NCBI RefSeq assembly: GCF_900474185.1
Contig: NZ_UCNW01000008.1
Location: 434,001-498,000, forward strand
Origin: Synechococcus sp. UW69
Lineage (GTDB): Bacteria; Cyanobacteriota; Cyanobacteriia; PCC-6307; Cyanobiaceae
DNA: 64,000 bases
Direction: 5' to 3'
The notes beneath the pieces are model-generated. The model was not told the origin of the DNA. It ran no database searches and saw only the letters and a list, made by a program, of their open reading frames with translations. Numbering within the stretch: position 1 is the stretch's first letter; each line of letters begins with the position of its first letter. Below, in pieces: positions 52,463 through 61,407 of this stretch. Made by a program: the position numbers and the translations under genes.

Positions 52463-53869
52463 ATGGCGTCCCGCTACCGCTGGAGACAACGGCTGCTCGG
52501 CAGCCTCCAAGGCCAGCTGCAGCTGGCCACCTATCTCGTGGTCTTTCTGGGATTCACCGGGGCGTCCTCGGTGGGCCTGTTAATCGGTCAGCGCAATCTG
52601 CTGGCCAACGACCGGCAACTGGCCCTCCAGAGCATCGATCTCTGCGACAAAGCCATCAGTGGTCTGCAGAGCGACCCAGCACGGCTTGAACAGGAGTTGC
52701 TGTTTCACTCCAGCGTGAACACCACCCTTTGGATCGAACGCAACAACGGAACCCTGGTGCGACCCCGCATCCACCAATCCCTTTCGGACGCCGCGATCCA
52801 AACCGCGATGGCGTCCAACCCTGGCCGTGCGCCCGGGCTGCAGCGCACGATCGACATCAACAATCAACGATTGCTGACGGAACTGATCAAACAGTTGCCT
52901 GATGGCTCACGTCTCTGGATGGCTCAGAGCGTGAGCAGCAATCTCCAGGCGCTCAACAACTACCTGGGCTTGATGATCATGGTCTGGGGCAGCTGCCTGG
53001 CCATCACCCTGCTCAGCGTGAGCTGGGTGGTGCGGCGAGTGGTTCAGCCGCTCGACCAGCTCAATGCCGCCACCTCCCAACTCACGGCTGACACCTTGGC
53101 CAACGCGACCTTGCAGCTGGGTGAGGGCCCGATCGAGGTGATGCAGCTGAGCCGCACCTACAACAGCCTGTTGGAACGGCTGGCCCAGTCCTGGAGTCAT
53201 CAACGCCAGTTCGTGAGCGCCGTGAGCCATGAACTGCGTACGCCCCTCACCATCGTGCAGGGCTATCTGCATCGCACGATCAAACGAGGCGACAATCTCA
53301 GTCCCAGCCAGGTGAAAGGACTGCAGACCGCCGAGGAGGAAAGCATCCGAATGCGACGGCTGCTGGACGATCTGCTGGACCTCTCCCGCGGCGACTCCGG
53401 CCGCTTGGCCATCGCCAATGAACCAGTGCGCCTCGCCGACCAACTGGAACAGGTGGCGGATCTGGCCCGCAACACCTTGAGCCGCCCCCTGCTGCTGGAG
53501 CTTCCTGAGGATCCAGCGGCCCGGGATGCCATGGCCCAGGCCGATCCACCCCGGCTGAGGCAAGTGTTGCTGGATCTGATCGAGAACGCCGACAAGTATT
53601 CCCCGAACGAGAGTCCGATCCGCCTGGTGCTGCGGCACAGCGGTAGCACGTCCTTGATCGACGTGATCGATCAAGGCATCGGCATCCCTGAGTCCGAGCA
53701 GAACACGGTGTTTGAGCGTTTTCAGCGCGGCAGCAACGCACCGGCCAAAACAGGCTCCGGCTTAGGTCTATCTGTTGTGAAGCTGCTGGTGGAGGGCATG
53801 GGCGGCAGGATTGAACTGCAAAGCCGCCTTGGCGAGGGCAGCTGCTTCACCGTGATCCTGCCGTCATGA
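52463..53869 (+). CDS. Membrane sensor histidine kinase (468 aa)
   Basis: Domain order: TM helix (about 15-40), an extracytoplasmic sensor region, a second TM near 165-190, HAMP (RRVVQPLDQLNAATSQL), HisKA with phospho-acceptor His256 in VSHELRTPL, and HATPase_c with NADKYSPNE (N box), DQGIGIPESE (G1) and GSGLGLSVV (G2). ATG 52463 is preferred over TTG 52433. No response regulator adjoins; the next gene is a small membrane protein whose ATG overlaps its stop. The signal and partner are unknown. Confidence 0.9.
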   Translation: MASRYRWRQRLLGSLQGQLQLATYLVVFLGFTGASSVGLLIGQRNLLANDRQLALQSIDLCDKAISGLQSDPARLEQELLFHSSVNTTLWIERNNGTLVRPRIHQSLSDAAIQTAMASNPGRAPGLQRTIDINNQRLLTELIKQLPDGSRLWMAQSVSSNLQALNNYLGLMIMVWGSCLAITLLSVSWVVRRVVQPLDQLNAATSQLTADTLANATLQLGEGPIEVMQLSRTYNSLLERLAQSWSHQRQFVSAVSHELRTPLTIVQGYLHRTIKRGDNLSPSQVKGLQTAEEESIRMRRLLDDLLDLSRGDSGRLAIANEPVRLADQLEQVADLARNTLSRPLLLELPEDPAARDAMAQADPPRLRQVLLDLIENADKYSPNESPIRLVLRHSGSTSLIDVIDQGIGIPESEQNTVFERFQRGSNAPAKTGSGLGLSVVKLLVEGMGGRIELQSRLGEGSCFTVILPS

Positions 53870-54219
53870 TTCCGTTTCTGGTGTTCTGTTCGCTGCTGAT
53901 CCCGGTGAACCTCTGGGCAGCCATCACCCCGCACATGCACAGCGATGTATCGATGCGCATCCTGCATGGGGTCTGCACCGTGGTGTTGCTGCCACTGCTT
54001 TGGACGCTGTGGGATCAACGGCGGCTGCTGCAGCCTCTGCCTGCGCTGGTGTTGGCCATCTTTGCAACGGTGATGGTGGTGGTGAACAGCTGGATCACCG
54101 CCATGGGGATGGGCGTGGAGTTCGGCTGGTTGGACCACCTCTTCCTGGCGCTCTCTGAAGTGGCGTTGACCGTGTTCTTCCTGATGGCACCGGAGCCGAA
54201 GCCGATCCCTGAGCCCTAG
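53866..54219 (+). CDS. Hypothetical multi-span membrane protein (117 aa)
   Basis: Three to four hydrophobic helices (FLVFCSLLIPVNLWAAI, ILHGVCTVVLLPLLWTL, ALVLAIFATVMVVVNSWI, LFLALSEVALTVFFLMA) and a proline-rich tail. No family is recognised. The ATG overlaps the kinase stop by four bases (ATGA), so it is made with the kinase and may modulate it. It converges on the pilin operon, the ends overlapping by four bases. Confidence 0.7.
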   Translation: MIPFLVFCSLLIPVNLWAAITPHMHSDVSMRILHGVCTVVLLPLLWTLWDQRRLLQPLPALVLAIFATVMVVVNSWITAMGMGVEFGWLDHLFLALSEVALTVFFLMAPEPKPIPEP

Positions 54220-54761
54220 CCGACGCCCTGGGAACGGACCCGGCCTCCATGGCGAGTGCGTTGTTCCAACTCCATCTGCAGCACCGGCAGCCCCGACGGC
54301 TGATGGAGTGCAAAGCGATCCACAGCATCCAAGACCACACGGTTCTGATAGTGGCTGCCGCTTCGGATCCCGCCGTGGAGATCAAAGGCAGGCCCGCAGC
54401 GCATCAACACATCACCGCGCCAGATGGCCGATGGCGCGGGTCCAAGGCTGTACACAACAGGGTCCGAGCCGTTCCGTGGCGTGATGGCGAGTTTGGGTTG
54501 CCGACCGGCCAAAGCACAGGGCCAATGTTCTGAAGCATCAGGGTCGACCCGCCAACTGGAGCCCCGCGCCAGATCACTTTTCACCAACTCCAGCGTGCGC
54601 CGTTGCCATTGCTTCAGCTGCATACGCTTGGCCAGCGAGCCTCCCTGGCGGGTTTCGGCGACCAAGAGCTGAAACGCCACGCCGCAAAGCAGGCACCCCA
54701 ACAGAGCCGCCAGCATCAACTCCACCAGGGTGAAGCCTTGTGCAGCGCGGGGCTTACGCAT
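54216..54761 (-). CDS. Minor prepilin, GspJ-like (181 aa)
   Basis: Prepilin signal: short basic leader MRKPRAAQG then the mature helix FTLVELMLAALLGCLLCGV with Glu at position 5, cut by prepilin peptidase after Gly. The long C-terminal domain with cysteines resembles GspJ/PilW-type minor pseudopilins. Last gene of a four-gene operon whose members overlap by 4-11 bases. These proteins prime and cap pilus assembly. Confidence 0.85.
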   Translation of the reverse strand: MRKPRAAQGFTLVELMLAALLGCLLCGVAFQLLVAETRQGGSLAKRMQLKQWQRRTLELVKSDLARGSSWRVDPDASEHWPCALAGRQPKLAITPRNGSDPVVYSLGPAPSAIWRGDVLMRCGPAFDLHGGIRSGSHYQNRVVLDAVDRFALHQPSGLPVLQMELEQRTRHGGRVRSQGVG

Positions 54762-55296
54762 CGCTGGGTTGGCAGAGGGAACTGCTCAGGGAGCCGCCGG
54801 GATCGCCTCGATAAACACCGCTGCGGCTGATGCCCAGGGGCAAGCCGATCACCAGGCATAGAGCCTGAGCCTGGCCGGGATGGGACAACACCACCAGGCC
54901 TCCATCGAGCACCAAGCCATTGGTGCTGAAGCGAACGGCGTCAGGAAGGTTGCTGCGCAGCTCCAACGCTCCTGCACCGCTCTCCGCCAAGGGCGTCACT
55001 CCGACCCGACACGCAGGCAGATCGCCCGTCAGCGGTGCCATCCAACCAGTCGCGCTGAGCTGCAGGGCACAGGGGTGGTGGTCCCGTTCGGCGGCCATCC
55101 GGCCTCGGTCGAGCCCCACCCGCAAGCGGCGCAGGCCACTCTCCAATTCCAAGCGCCGTTGCACGGCACTGGAGCTGGGAATCGCCAAGGTCGCCAAAAT
55201 CCCCAGCAGCGCCACCACCAGCAGACACTCCACCAAGCTGAAGCCATTGGGCCGAGTGCTCCTCGACCCGTCAGAGCGCATCAGATCACAGGGCAT
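54754..55296 (-). CDS. Minor prepilin, GspH/FimT-like (180 aa)
   Basis: An 18-residue leader ends RPNG, followed by FSLVECLLVVALLGILATLAIP; Glu is at position 5 and the helix is typical of GspH/FimT. The body is beta-rich (LELRSNLPDAVRFSTNGLVL). ATG 55296 overlaps the upstream stop; ATG 55281 is an alternative. Member of the minor-pilin operon. It probably sits at or near the pilus tip complex, as for FimT, which in some species binds DNA. Confidence 0.85.
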   Translation of the reverse strand: MPCDLMRSDGSRSTRPNGFSLVECLLVVALLGILATLAIPSSSAVQRRLELESGLRRLRVGLDRGRMAAERDHHPCALQLSATGWMAPLTGDLPACRVGVTPLAESGAGALELRSNLPDAVRFSTNGLVLDGGLVVLSHPGQAQALCLVIGLPLGISRSGVYRGDPGGSLSSSLCQPSDA

Positions 55297-55693
55297 CGTT
55301 GGCCTCCCGGGGGCAATGCCCCAGCCCCGCTGGGGTGAACAACTGACTCCGCTTGAACGGGATGGAAGCTTCAGAGGCCGTCAGCTCGATGACGAGCCAG
55401 AGGCCATCCCCTGAGGGTTGAAACTGCCATGACGCCTCGAGGTCGGCGTCTTTGGGCAAGCCCTCCAGAACCCCGACCACAGCCTCGGGATCCCAACGGC
55501 AATCCACAGCAGCAAAGGGAGCACTGGTCAAAGCACGCCGACTGGCCAGGAGCCGTTGCTCCAGCAACCGCACCTGCTGATCGGTGCGGGCCGATGTGGA
55601 GGCGGCCTGGCTGGTGCGCGACCAGCCCTGAAGGGACACCTGGCTGCTGATCCCCAGGATCACCGCGGAGACGACAACTTCCGCGAGCGTCAT
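55286..55693 (-). CDS. Minor pilin-like protein, GspI/PilV-like (135 aa)
   Basis: The hydrophobic N-terminal helix TLAEVVVSAVILGISSQVSL follows the initiator Met directly, and Glu falls at the usual position if cleavage removes only Met. No leader with a Gly at -1 is seen: the codons upstream give a stop and no start. The remaining region is soluble with two cysteines. Order and overlaps place it in the pilin operon as the PilV/GspI member. It may be processed unusually or lack cleavage. Confidence 0.75.
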   Translation of the reverse strand: MTLAEVVVSAVILGISSQVSLQGWSRTSQAASTSARTDQQVRLLEQRLLASRRALTSAPFAAVDCRWDPEAVVGVLEGLPKDADLEASWQFQPSGDGLWLVIELTASEASIPFKRSQLFTPAGLGHCPREANDAL

Positions 55694-56103
55694 TGCAGCA
55701 GCTTCAAATCGAGCCGGCTCTTAGAGCCGTCACTCCAATGCAGTTGCAGCGTTCCAGCCATCGCGCCGTGGGGTTGCCACTCCCGCAGTTGCCAATCGCG
55801 ATCAGCAACGCGGCCCGATTGAAGCAGCCCAGGGTTCATCCCAGGGCAACGCTCTGAACCCTCCCACTCCGAGGAGGGCAAGGCCAACAAGCAGGCATGG
55901 TCACCAACAGCGTGCTGTTGAAAGGCCATCGCGACCGACCGCTCGGCATCACGGGTCTGGGCGATGGCCAGCGCCTGACGGCTGCGCTGGCGCGCGTGCA
56001 GAGCGAGGGTCTGCAACGACAAACTGCTCAGCAGCAGCAGTGCCGAAGTGGTGAGCGCTAGGGGCAAGGCAAACCCCCGCTGCTGTGGATCGGGCAATCG
56101 CAT
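55690..56103 (-). CDS. PilX/GspK-like minor prepilin (137 aa)
   Basis: Leader MRLPDPQQRG then FALPLALTTSALLLLSSLSL; position 5 is not Glu, a trait of GspK/PilX pilins at the pilus tip. A helix-rich segment (RQRSRQALAIAQTRDAERSV) and a short beta part with two cysteines follow. It is the promoter-proximal gene of the operon and is divergent from the response regulator, with 75 nt between starts. Confidence 0.8.
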   Translation of the reverse strand: MRLPDPQQRGFALPLALTTSALLLLSSLSLQTLALHARQRSRQALAIAQTRDAERSVAMAFQQHAVGDHACLLALPSSEWEGSERCPGMNPGLLQSGRVADRDWQLREWQPHGAMAGTLQLHWSDGSKSRLDLKLLQ

Positions 56104-56178
56104 CCAACATCAACCAACACTGGATGAAGCATTCCCCGCAGGTGGGCCGACTTAGCCTGAAGTGGTTGCATCCAGCCC

Positions 56179-56892
56179 GTGAGCCCGGAGCCGAACCGGC
56201 TGCTGATCGTCGATGACGACCCGGAACTGCTGCGGTTCCTGATCGACGAACTCAGCAGCGCCGGCCATCAGTGCATCGGCTGCGACACCGGCCAGGACGC
56301 TCTGCTGCGTTGGCGCCAGGAACAGTTCGATCTGGTGGTGCTGGATTGGACGCTGCCGGACTTCTCGGGAGTGGAGCTCTGCCGCCGGCTGCGCAGCAGC
56401 GGCAACACCACACCGGTGTTGATGCTCACCGCCCGCGACGATGTGGACGAGCGGGTTCAGTCCCTCGATGCGGGGGTGGACGACTACCTGACCAAGCCGT
56501 TCAACCTCAAGGAACTGCACGCCAGGGTGCGGGCCCGGCTGCGCCGTGGCGGCTACGAACAGGAGGCACGAGGAGAGGCCAGCGGCATTGCCCTCGGAGA
56601 TCTGCTGCTGGATCCGATCGAACGCCGCGTGGAGCGGGGCGAGCGCAGCATTGCTCTCTCCCAGCGGGAATTTGAGCTGTTGCTGTTCCTGGTGAGAAAT
56701 GCGGATGCTGTGCAATCGCGCCAAACGATTCTGGATGCCGTGTGGGGTGCGCCGTTCGTTGGCGACCCCAACACCCTCGACGTCTACATGGGCTACCTGC
56801 GCAAGAAGGTGGAAGTCAAAGGGACTGCGCAGTTGCTCCACACGGTGCGCGGCGTGGGCTTCATGGCGCGGGTGGGCGATCCGAAATCCTGA
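56179..56892 (+). CDS. OmpR/PhoB-type response regulator (237 aa)
   Basis: Receiver domain (1-120) with acidic pocket VDDDPE, phospho-acceptor Asp56 in VLDWTLPD, Thr in LMLTARD and Lys in LTKPFNL. A winged-helix DNA-binding domain (about 145-235) follows, with SQREFELLLFLVRNAD and VDVYMGYLRKKVE-like segment. GTG start. It converges on the histidine kinase with a 32-base 3' overlap, and it lies between two pilin operons, so pilus control is likely but inferred. Confidence 0.92.
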   Translation: MSPEPNRLLIVDDDPELLRFLIDELSSAGHQCIGCDTGQDALLRWRQEQFDLVVLDWTLPDFSGVELCRRLRSSGNTTPVLMLTARDDVDERVQSLDAGVDDYLTKPFNLKELHARVRARLRRGGYEQEARGEASGIALGDLLLDPIERRVERGERSIALSQREFELLLFLVRNADAVQSRQTILDAVWGAPFVGDPNTLDVYMGYLRKKVEVKGTAQLLHTVRGVGFMARVGDPKS

Positions 56893-58150
56893 AGCGCAAC
56901 TGCAGATCGGCTCCACCGCCCGGAGCATCGCCAATCAGCAGCTCGCCCTGCATCGCTCGCATTAAGTCGTTCACGATCGCCAGGCCCAGGCCACTGCCCT
57001 GGATGCCACTGGCTGTGCTCCCGCGGGCAAAGCGTTCCAACACCTGATCGCGTTCTGCGACGGGAATGCCGGGCCCTTGATCACGCACATGCAGAGTGAC
57101 GCCATTGGGGGATGCCGAGACCCCCAACTGCACCGAACCCTCGGAGTAGCGCAGGGCGTTGTCCACCAAGGCGGCCAGGCATTGGTGCACCCGATCGGCA
57201 TCAGCGCGGATACAGGGCAGATCTCCTTCCACAGACGGTGCCAATTGCAGACGCTCCGGCGCCAGACCCTGCAGGCGTTCGAACGCTTGCAACAGCAACG
57301 CCTCGGGATCGAGATCGTCCACAGCCAAGGCGAGTCGCCCGGCATCGACGCGGGCAAAGTCGAGCATCACCGCGATCAGTTCACCCAGCCGTTTGGCTTC
57401 AGCAGCGATCAACGCCACTGCCGCTGGTGAGTTCTGCGAGGGCGCAGCCTGAAGACGCTGGGCATGGCTGGAGATCACGGTGATCGGCGTGCGCAGTTCA
57501 TGGGCGACCCCATCAACGAAGCGACGTTCGCGCTGCCATGCCGCCGCCAAGCGGGCTTGCAGCTGATTGAAAGCTTGGACAATCGGCTGCAATTCGCGTG
57601 ACTGTCCCAAGGGATCTAAAGATCGTTGACCAAGCGAGTCGGCGCTCATAGAGGAGAGCTCATCAGCCAGCAACTGCAAAGGCTTGATAAGACCACGCCA
57701 CAGCACCAAACGGAACAACAACGACACAAGCAAGAGAGACCCACCCCCTGCGGCAATCAGAAGGAGTTGATCCCGGCGTTGGGCTTGGATCGACGCCGTG
57801 ACGTTCTGGCGCACCTCCAACACCGCGTGGCTGACACCAAGAGCAGGAAGTGTGCTTCTACTGGTCAACCAGTAGGTCTCGTCAATCCGACGCAACGTCG
57901 GAGATTGATCGGGAACATCATCAGGGACCAAAGCCGCTTGTACACCGAAGGCATGGGGCAGAGGCAACGAAAGTGCACCAGTGCCTAAATCCCTGCGAAT
58001 CTGATCCACCAACCGCTGGTGGCGATCCGACCGTTCAGCATCCGCCAAGAAGGAACCAAAAGCGAAGAGCGCTGCATATCCCGCCACGACCGCCAGCAAT
58101 GACGTGGATTGCAACCAGAGACGCAGGGACGGAAGAGAGCGGAGCGCCAC
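56861..58150 (-). CDS. Sensor histidine kinase, partner of the adjacent regulator (429 aa)
   Basis: Two TM segments (about 14-36 and 129-149) flank an extracytoplasmic sensor region; HAMP, then HisKA with His217 in VAHELRTPITV, and HATPase_c with NALRYSEG, DQGPGIPVAE and GSGLGLAIV. Full-length and apparently active. Its end overlaps the response regulator end. The promoter region is shared with the PilA-like gene, transcribed divergently 130 nt away. Confidence 0.9.
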   Translation of the reverse strand: MALRSLPSLRLWLQSTSLLAVVAGYAALFAFGSFLADAERSDRHQRLVDQIRRDLGTGALSLPLPHAFGVQAALVPDDVPDQSPTLRRIDETYWLTSRSTLPALGVSHAVLEVRQNVTASIQAQRRDQLLLIAAGGGSLLLVSLLFRLVLWRGLIKPLQLLADELSSMSADSLGQRSLDPLGQSRELQPIVQAFNQLQARLAAAWQRERRFVDGVAHELRTPITVISSHAQRLQAAPSQNSPAAVALIAAEAKRLGELIAVMLDFARVDAGRLALAVDDLDPEALLLQAFERLQGLAPERLQLAPSVEGDLPCIRADADRVHQCLAALVDNALRYSEGSVQLGVSASPNGVTLHVRDQGPGIPVAERDQVLERFARGSTASGIQGSGLGLAIVNDLMRAMQGELLIGDAPGGGADLQLRFRISDRPPAP

Positions 58151-58166
58151 GTATCTGAGAGAAAAC

Positions 58167-58194
58167 CTAAGAGCGTTCTTAGAGAAGCTTTAGC
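58167..58194. promoter_or_regulatory. Candidate response-regulator site before the main pilin gene
   Basis: CTAAGAG, CTTAGAG and CTTTAGC recur at 11- and 10-bp steps, the tandem layout bound by OmpR-type regulators; the first two also make an inverted repeat CTAAGA/TCTTAG. It lies between the divergent kinase and pilin starts. Confidence 0.45.
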
Positions 58195-58280
58195 CAGAAC
58201 TTCTTTGCAGGCCAACAAGACAAGTCATGGTTGTCATGTCGGCACCAACGGTGCACATCAACAACCAAAATCCATTAACG

Positions 58281-58793
58281 ATGACTTCCCTCAATTCCAA
58301 GCTGCAGCTGGCAATGCTCAACCGAAAGAAGAGCCGCAACCCACTCGAAAAGGGCTTCACGCTGGTGGAGCTGATGATCGTGATTGTGATTGTTGGCGTT
58401 CTTTCAGCCGTTGCACTGCCAAATTTCCTGGGGCAAACCAATAAAGCCAAAGGCACAGAAGCCCGTTCTCAAATCTCAAGCATCATCAAAGGTGCAGCGG
58501 CGTCATACCTGGAAGGAGGAGACACCAAGGTCAATACTGATATCACGAATGGCACCGCTGGAAATGGCCCATGCTCACTGTGGGGCGCTCCAGGAGCCAC
58601 GGTGACAAAATTTGATTACACATGCGTCAATGGAGCTAATGGACTGAAGGTCACCGCAACAGGCAACGCCAATGACACCAACCTGCAGAGTGCAGTGATC
58701 GTTCATGATGTTGACCTGTCGACAGGAATTGTCACACCAAACAACACCGAGACGTCTCAAATGTTTGGAGGAGCATTGGCCGATCCTGTCTGA
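58281..58793 (+). CDS. Type IV pilin, PilA-like (170 aa)
   Basis: Leader of about 24 residues ending NPLEKG, then FTLVELMIVIVIVGVLSAVA with Glu5 and the classic helix. The mature domain (about 146 aa) has two cysteines, in PCSLWG and DYTCVNG, that could close the D-region loop, and otherwise small residues (TGNANDTN). It is the best candidate here for a major pilin subunit. A start at the upstream 58227 would lengthen the leader improbably. It has its own strong terminator. Confidence 0.92.
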   Translation: MTSLNSKLQLAMLNRKKSRNPLEKGFTLVELMIVIVIVGVLSAVALPNFLGQTNKAKGTEARSQISSIIKGAAASYLEGGDTKVNTDITNGTAGNGPCSLWGAPGATVTKFDYTCVNGANGLKVTATGNANDTNLQSAVIVHDVDLSTGIVTPNNTETSQMFGGALADPV

Positions 58794-58818
58794 AGATAGA
58801 AGACAAAATGCCGCACAA

Positions 58819-58842
58819 GCCCACCACAAGGTGGGCTTTTTA
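58819..58842 (+). terminator. Intrinsic terminator of the PilA-like gene
   Basis: GCCCACC-ACAA-GGTGGGC followed by TTTTTATT, 26 nt after the stop. The 290 bp from here to 59131 are AT-rich, hold only weak short frames, and presumably carry the promoter of the next pilin series. Confidence 0.92.
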
Positions 58843-59131
58843 TTGCACAGAAACAACATGATTCAGGGAGAAAGGATCATCAAAACCAGCCCAAAGCGAC
58901 AGACAAGATCAAGATGCATGCTTCACGCAATGCACATTAACGCAACCGACAAGCCTTCAAAACCATGGCTAACAACAGAAGACTGATCACCCGCAACCAA
59001 GGGATTATCAATACCAGGCGAACAACAAAATAAACACTTAATTTTTTTCAGAACCAACCAACCAAAGTCTCAGAGAATCAACAGACAGCAACCAAAAACA
59101 AATGAGAAGATAGGGGAACTGGAGGGGGCTC

Positions 59132-59608
59132 ATGAAGATTTTACGGAACACAAACAAAAGATCTGCAGGATTCACCCTAATGGAGATGCTCGTAACTGTT
59201 TCACTTGTTGGAATTCTCAGCTCAGTGGCTCTACCGAACTATCTCAATCAAATGAACCGAACAAGGCAAAATGAAGCAGCTTCAACAATCTCCCAGATCC
59301 AAACCACCATCGCAGCCTATGCCGATGAATTTGGACTCTTACCAACAAGCTGGGCTGAACTCAACGACACCAGCGCAGTCATGACAGACAATGGACCAGC
59401 GACAGCGAATAACTTTGAGACCATCACTCTTGCTGGCGGGTATTACAACGTGACCATTTCAAATACTGACAACCTCTTCACCATCACAGCCACACGCTCT
59501 GAAACCCCCAATCTCAACATCATTGCCTGCGTGAATCTCAGCAATGGCGCCAGTAGCATCAATCAAGGTACACAAGCCGCCGCCGCGACAGCCCCAAACT
59601 GCGGATAA
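59132..59608 (+). CDS. Prepilin (158 aa)
   Basis: Leader MKILRNTNKRSAG, mature FTLMEMLVTVSLVGILSSVA with Glu5. The globular part has the Cys pair (IIACVNLS, PNCG) at the C-terminus, as in PilE-like minor pilins. It is the first gene of the second plus-strand pilin series; the next gene starts immediately after its stop codon. GC content is lower than in the minus-strand pilin operon. Confidence 0.88.
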   Translation: MKILRNTNKRSAGFTLMEMLVTVSLVGILSSVALPNYLNQMNRTRQNEAASTISQIQTTIAAYADEFGLLPTSWAELNDTSAVMTDNGPATANNFETITLAGGYYNVTISNTDNLFTITATRSETPNLNIIACVNLSNGASSINQGTQAAAATAPNCG

Positions 59609-61315
59609 ATGAAATTCACACCCCACGCATACAAACAGCATTCACCACAGAAAATCCCAAAGCAAGAGCAGGGGCTTTCGATGCTGATTGCCTTGATGAT
59701 GGGATTGGTCTTGATGGCGGGAGTCACCGGATTGCTGCTGCGACAACTGATGGGGCGCAAGCTAGGAGCGTCGGAAAGCTATCAGCAAATGGCCGAAACA
59801 GCTGCACTGAATGGATTTAACCGAATCCTGAGTGAACTGAATAACAACGACAACACTGCTTACAAGGGATACCTCTTGACTCTGAACCATCATCAAGGAG
59901 ATACAGAGATTCCCGGGAGCGAAGAATGGGGATGGAATCCAGCCAACCAAACAAATTTTCCACTTCGGGAACCGTGTACAGATCGGAGCAGGCTACCGGA
60001 TGCTGCACCAGCCAACAGTGAGACGAGCAATCGTCCTTACGTGGAATTAACAGAACGAACAACCAGCCAACGTGAGGACGGAAAAGGCAATATTCAATTG
60101 CAGTATCGATTGAGGGGATACACAACCACGGCAACAGCGACCAACAATGGAACAGGCGAGGGACGGTTCCAAATCGAAGGCCTTGTCGTACGCGCGGGTG
60201 ATGCTGCCGGTACGGGCTACCTTGCAAGAACCCTTTTACTACGTTCTCTGTATGTGAATTCGATTGTTGCGGGAGAAGGTGATTGGGCTGTATTGGCAGG
60301 ACAAACACTGTCACTAGGTGATACCAAAATTCTTCAAAACAGTGGCCAAACAGGCGAAGGAAAAGTATTGCTGAATGTGAGTACAACCAATCAATACAGC
60401 ACGAGTACTGGCTGTTCGTCGTCCAATCTCCTGGACGATGTCAATGCAAGCCTGACCAACAACAATCTTGAAGGCAAAATCGTGCCGATCATGGGACAAG
60501 GATTGCCTACATCAATTTTATGGAATCAAGGCTTCACCCAGGACAAAGTGGTTGGTTCCAGCGAGGTCAGAGTTTGGAGCTTTGATGACTCAGGAGGCTT
60601 GGACGAATGCGGAGGTATCGCTTGCAGTCGCGATGTCAACAGCGCAACGGCAAGCAACCGAAATGATCTTGAAGAGGATGCAGGTTCTGTGATTCGATTA
60701 AGTTTCGATGAACTCTGTGAAGGCACTGGGGCTGATTGCCACATCTATGTGGAGCACATCAACCTCACTAAAAGTCGTCTGCTGATCGAAACGAGTGCTG
60801 ACCGCCCTGTTGTCTTGCATCTGGAGTATCCCAACACCTCCACCACTGCCCCCTCGCAATCCGGCATTACAGGAAGCATTAATCTTGAAAGTGGCTCACA
60901 AATCTGTGGAGTCAATGTTGGCAGTAGCACCTGCAATGGGAAACCTGAACAGCTCGTCATCCTCTCGTCTACTCCGAAACCAACAAGCATCCGCAGCTGC
61001 GCAGCAACACCACAAAATGAACGTTACGTTCTGGACTTTGATGGCAACAGCCTTCCCCATGCGACTGTGCATCTAATCCCAGGCATCGTGAAGACTGGAA
61101 GCAGCACTACGCAGCTGAATGGGCTCATCTGGGCCGACGTAATCTGTACCGATGCGGGCCCCTTTTCCTTGATTACTGACACCTCTGGAGGAAGAAGTGT
61201 TGTACGTGATCTAAATGAACAGTGGAACTGGGAAAGCCAGAATTTTCCAGGATACGGACAAATGGTAACCCGCGGAGTACGTGGAACCGGCCTGGATACA
61301 TTCCGACGTTGGTAA
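59609..61315 (+). CDS. Large PilX-like prepilin (568 aa)
   Basis: Leader ending PKQEQG, then a hydrophobic LSMLIALMMGLVLMAGVTGL without Glu5, as in PilX/GspK-type tip pilins. A very long extracellular domain of about 540 residues is rich in Thr, Asn, Ser and Cys, consistent with beta structure and adhesin-like surfaces. No catalytic motif is recognised. It starts right after the previous stop codon, so the two are coupled. Such oversized minor pilins often act at the pilus tip in contact or uptake. Confidence 0.8.
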   Translation: MKFTPHAYKQHSPQKIPKQEQGLSMLIALMMGLVLMAGVTGLLLRQLMGRKLGASESYQQMAETAALNGFNRILSELNNNDNTAYKGYLLTLNHHQGDTEIPGSEEWGWNPANQTNFPLREPCTDRSRLPDAAPANSETSNRPYVELTERTTSQREDGKGNIQLQYRLRGYTTTATATNNGTGEGRFQIEGLVVRAGDAAGTGYLARTLLLRSLYVNSIVAGEGDWAVLAGQTLSLGDTKILQNSGQTGEGKVLLNVSTTNQYSTSTGCSSSNLLDDVNASLTNNNLEGKIVPIMGQGLPTSILWNQGFTQDKVVGSSEVRVWSFDDSGGLDECGGIACSRDVNSATASNRNDLEEDAGSVIRLSFDELCEGTGADCHIYVEHINLTKSRLLIETSADRPVVLHLEYPNTSTTAPSQSGITGSINLESGSQICGVNVGSSTCNGKPEQLVILSSTPKPTSIRSCAATPQNERYVLDFDGNSLPHATVHLIPGIVKTGSSTTQLNGLIWADVICTDAGPFSLITDTSGGRSVVRDLNEQWNWESQNFPGYGQMVTRGVRGTGLDTFRRW

Positions 61316-61407
61316 GCCAAAACTCACTCATCACTCAGAATACAGGGAAGAAAATCATTTAGAAAAGAAGGGAGGCAGTTTGTTGTTGTTATTAGCCATG
61401 CCATAGC

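Noticed and set aside
52907-53674. 255-codon frame antisense to the sensor kinase
   Set aside because: His/Gln-rich mirror of a real kinase; no ribosome site or family.
56152-56934. 260-codon frame antisense to the response regulator
   Set aside because: Fully opposite a complete OmpR-type regulator.
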